From Hofstenia miamia (taxonomy: Eukaryota; Xenacoelomorpha; Acoela; Hofsteniidae): 64,000 nucleotides of DNA. The position numbers and the translations under genes are program-made. The notes beneath the pieces were generated by a model, which was not told the origin of the DNA, ran no database searches, and saw nothing but the letters and a program-made list of their open reading frames with translations. Shown one piece after another: positions 60,785-64,000 of the stretch. The DNA lies in assembly GCA_900660155.1 (NCBI GenBank), contig CABFPE010000192.1, positions 1,115,023-1,179,022 of the forward strand, given 5' to 3'. Within the stretch, counting starts at the first letter, position 1, and each line of letters begins with the position of its first letter.

Positions 60785-61770
60785 TTAAGGAATTAAAGAT
60801 TTTTTATTACGATCTAGAAAAAATTTTATTAACCAGAAATAAGGTGTCGATTCCGGGCTCCTGAATGACCATTCATTTGGACCACGACGTCCCAACCAAC
60901 GCCCCGCCGCGGAAAGCGAGCATACAGCCATTCGCGGACAACAAGAACAAAGTATGGCGGGGCACCATCTTGCATAAATATCAACTCGTCGATGTTCTCC
61001 CATGTGCTGACAATTGGACAGACTCTGTCACGCAACATATCAAGGCATCGTTCAGCATTCATGGTGTTGCATAGAAGAAATTGGCCTACAACCTGATCTG
61101 AGGTGATACCATATACACCGTTACTTTGGGTCGATTTTGCTGATTTTCAACTGTCATCATAGGATCCTCTCCTACCCAGTAGTGGCAGTTGTGGCGGTTG
61201 ACAAAGCCTCCGACGTGAAACATCGCCTCATCACTCCAGAGGGCCACTCCTCATGCCAAGTCAGCATGATTTCTCCGAACTCAACTCTTTCTTGAGCACA
61301 GTTCGCACTACGTAGCGGGTGAGTCCACTTTCCCGAGCTGCCTGGCGAGTTGATTTTCCTGCACTACGCTGAAACATTGCTTGGACTGCGCGCACTGTCT
61401 CCCGGTGCGTGGATTACGAAGGGCGTCCACTCCTGCGAACATTTACCACAGATCCTGTGGTCATGAGCTTCGCGTGAAAGTTCTTGACTGTTTTCGGATC
61501 CACTTGGGCACGTGGTCCATGAATAGTCCGCCACCATCGTTGAACTGGTACGACAGATTGCCAAACTTCATATCGTGAGGCCAACTGGGCACGCTCATGA
61601 AGTGTTAAACGCTGAGCCATGTTATAGTTTTATCTGAAATTAAAAATAATACTATCAATAACATTGTACCATTTGAGAGTAAAAATCATAAAAATATGAC
61701 AAAGCAGTCACAATTTATATATAATTTATAAGTAATTTAAAACAGGGAGTTACTTTCCGCCCACCCTGTA
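60785..61770 (-). mobile_element. IS630/mariner-superfamily element, 3'-truncated
   Basis: The 5' inverted-repeat end reads CAGGGTGGGCGGAAAGTAAC on the minus strand from 61768, with TA outside. The transposase ATG is at 61620 ('MAQRLTLHERAQLASRYEVW', helix-turn-helix; 'VVNVRRSGRPS' linker). The second catalytic block 'LIFMQDGAPPYFVLVV' is at about 60.97 kb. After a frameshift, 'RRGPNEWSFRSPESTPYF' carries Glu where the family normally has the third catalytic Asp in S-P-D-L-T-P. The sequence breaks off at about 60785, and no 3' inverted repeat is seen. GC is high compared with the surroundings, suggesting a fairly recent arrival, yet several frame breaks are present. Confidence 0.85.
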
Positions 61771-61779
61771 TATACATTA

Positions 61780-62560
61780 GAATTGAAAAATGGATAAATT
61801 TATTTCATGCAGTAAAAATAGTTCCCAATACACTTAGCGCAATACTAAAATACAATTTAAATTTATTTAAAAAAAGTATTACTAAGAACATCGATTTGAT
61901 AAAACTCTAGTCAATTCAATCAACTCACCATGAAGGAGAAGGGGACAGCTGCTCCCTCTTGCCCTTCGCTCGCAGTGCCTATGTGGGCAATCTACATATG
62001 TACAAGTCACCATGGTTAAGATTTTTCTGTACAAAGCGTCATCTAAAATTTACTAAAAGTGCCATCTATAAGAATATATTTATGTACATACACATCGTCT
62101 AAAACGGAAGTTTTATTGTAATGAAGTTGTTGCAAACTCATCAGAGAAATGAGAGAAATTTAAGGTGGGCTTCAATCATTCGAACAGGAACTACAATTCA
62201 TGATTTACATTCTTATTGTGAAAATTTTTAAAACAAAAAAGAAGGATGTAAATTTTCATAAAAATTTAATCAAATATTCTTTATATTTATATACAAAAAC
62301 TTATTAACAAAGCGTATATATTATAATATACAGTTTAGTTAGGATTTAGATATTACTATGTCAAAACCGGGGAGTAGCCGTGGTGGCTACCAGAAAGTTG
62401 GAACGAAGACGAGATGCTTTGTTGTCAGAGAATGTCAATACTTGCAAGACCTATGCAAGGGCTACCGGCGATAATTATTATATTTATATTTTTATCAAAA
62501 TGTATTTGGAAATTTCACCTAAGGTAAGGACTTGATTTAAAATAAACATGTACAGATTTG
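61780..62560. other. Non-coding stretch inside the long inverted repeat
   Basis: Mostly AT-rich. A short GC-richer island at 62355-62475 starts 'MSKPGSSRGGYQKVG' and stops after 38 codons. It could be a remnant exon or nothing. Confidence 0.25.
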
Positions 62561-62564
62561 CAAA

Positions 62565-62822
62565 AATATACTTTTAGATCGTGTAATTTGCTTAATAATA
62601 GTTAATTATTTTATGATTTTCAAGTTTTCTGTGCTATTCTTCGTAAATATGTACCGCGTGCTAATGCGTGTTACCGCGTGCTACGAATTTGGTTATTATG
62701 CTAAGTTATTGGTTTATATACATGGTTTTTTAAGCTTTCTCATTGTTTTTTACCTTGTATTAATGTTTATTTTATCAGCGTGCTCCATGTGTTCCGCGTG
62801 GACCCTATTCTATATCTTCGCC
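62565..62822. repeat. Right arm of a long inverted repeat
   Basis: The reverse complement matches 59317-59557 over its whole length, with moderate divergence and small indels. The two arms enclose about 3.0 kb including the truncated mariner-like element. Confidence 0.75.
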
Positions 62823-62879
62823 GATCTACTGAAACTAGAATTATTTTCACAAAGTATACACTAGAACTGCACTCCTTCA

Positions 62880-63700
62880 GAATAATTCACATTTGTCGCC
62901 TTGATCTTACTATCCTAAAATTCTTGAGCTAAGGAACATTTAAATGAAGTAGAAAACTTTATTGCTAATAGGCCAATCTACAAAAAACAAAGATGACGGT
63001 GTTTGTGAAACAGTTCTTCTACCTACAATATGGTGAAGAAACTTAATGTTCTTAGACTTGGCATAAATTATTAGTTCAGTATGTGTTGAAACAAAAACAT
63101 TGGTATCCTTTGTAGTGAAAAGTTCCCCTATAACAAAATTTTTAACACAAAAATATAAATTTATATATGAAAAATTATGATTACAATTAATTCATTAATT
63201 CAATAGAAACTAAACCGTTTATACCTTAAATAGATCACTATTACTGTTGATATCGAAAGTTCAACAATATTAACAAAATAAAAAATGTTAATATAGCAAA
63301 TAAAAAATATTAATTCAAAAACTAAAATTAATAGAAATACACATTTACAAACCGTAGTAGAATGGAATATTTAACAAGAAAGTACTTGACTCAAATGCTT
63401 ACAATTTTCTTGCGACTGATTTAGCTACAGCATCTGAAGACATTATAAAACTAGTTACACTAAATTAAATGACAGCAGCACCACTTTACCAATTTGTCCT
63501 GTTCATACATTAAAAAGTAGAAATTTTGATCCACTGTCATAACAACATTTTTACGTATGTTGTATTAAAGCATAATAGTCATGAAAAATTAAGCCTATTG
63601 TTATGTTCATTGTATAAAATTATAGTTAAATGAGAATCGTAGTAAGTCTACAATCGTAAATCTGTAATATTCATGAATAATATGAAGTTTAATTATCAGG
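62880..63700. other. Intergenic stretch, nothing identified
   Basis: AT-rich sequence upstream of the plus-strand ORF at 63722. No promoter element is distinctive enough to call. Confidence 0.35.
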
Positions 63701-63721
63701 ACAAAATGATCCCATTATAAA

Positions 63722-64000
63722 ATGAAAGATAAAAATATTATTATATCAAATAAACAAGTTCGTAAATCGCTTCCTAAGTCTTCAGGGAAGTCGGCCTTGG
63801 ATGATTTTGTTGTTTCAGTAAAAAGCAATTCTCCTCGTAAGCGTAGAAATGCCAATAGTACATTACTTACTGGTTCATTAAAGAAGCGATTGCAAGAAGC
63901 CAATGAACGTGTTAGTTTTGACAAAAATGCTGAACCATACTCAACAAAATTATCGACTTATCATTCTGAAAAGAAAAACTGTTCAATATTAATGCGTGGC
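63722..64000 (+). CDS. N-terminal part of an unidentified basic protein, open to window end
   Basis: 93 codons open from the ATG at 63722 to the end of the window, with an in-frame TGA just upstream. The product is Lys/Ser/Asn-rich: 'SSGKSALDDFVVSVKSNS', then a nuclear-localisation-like 'SPRKRRNANS', 'GSLKKRLQEANERVSFDKNA' and 'CSILMRG'. The 'RVSF' with basic residues upstream fits the PP1-docking RVxF consensus, as in nuclear PP1 regulators such as Ki-67 and Repo-Man. That is a short motif and does not identify the gene. Codon use looks coding, unlike the surrounding repeats. Confidence 0.55.
   Translation, partial: MKDKNIIISNKQVRKSLPKSSGKSALDDFVVSVKSNSPRKRRNANSTLLTGSLKKRLQEANERVSFDKNAEPYSTKLSTYHSEKKNCSILMRG

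Noticed and set aside
59317-62822. Long inverted repeat as the ends of a large capsid-bearing DNA element
   Set aside because: Only about 3 kb lies between the arms, and the only coding content is a truncated mariner-like transposase.
1-64000. tRNA, rRNA, CRISPR arrays, bacterial operons or riboswitches
   Set aside because: I scanned for conserved cores and found none; the window is eukaryotic nuclear DNA.

Overview
The window looks like nuclear DNA of an AT-rich invertebrate animal. It has intron-rich genes whose introns mostly end in TTTTAG, many decayed LINEs (CR1/L2-like and R2-like), mariner, Tc1 and hAT DNA transposons, MITEs, long (AT)n runs, one short TTAGGG-type telomere-like stretch and no bacterial-style operons. 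The species cannot be named from this. Splice sites and transposon load would fit a cnidarian or lophotrochozoan-like genome. There is one sized gap (23610-23717). Five single N bases are present, and four of them sit between two near-identical direct copies of the same sequence, which looks like unmerged contig ends or alleles.

Layout. 1-14.7 kb is a pile of at least ten broken LINE copies on both strands. 15.5-16.0 kb holds a compact minus-strand 172-codon ORF with a poly(A) signal. 19.3-55.5 kb is occupied by one large minus-strand gene (called gene A here), which I reconstructed as 31 exons. Every splice phase agrees, giving a CDS of 4,224 nt (1,407 codons plus stop) after the assembly duplications are collapsed. 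Its introns carry a possible hAT remnant, two mariner-type elements, an R2-like LINE tail, a hAT, a Tc1 element with both terminal inverted repeats, and MITEs. 55.8-56.9 kb holds the last four exons of a second minus-strand gene (gene B), ending 317 bp upstream of gene A's start codon. 57-63.6 kb is repetitive: a direct duplication around an N, a long inverted repeat, and a 3'-truncated mariner-like element. A plus-strand ORF starts at 63722 and runs off the window.

Gene A is the main result. Its predicted product has, in order: a Ser-rich N-terminus, one PLAT/LH2 domain, about 330 residues of Ser/Glu/Asp-rich linker, two consecutive CBM4_9-like jelly-roll domains, a second Ser-rich linker, and two copies of a four-exon ankyrin module. 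The module copies have matching exon lengths and phases, so it was duplicated inside the gene. There is no visible signal peptide or glycosidase domain. I know of no described family joining PLAT, CBM4_9-like and ankyrin domains in a protein that appears intracellular. The fusion rests on exon phase and needs transcript evidence.
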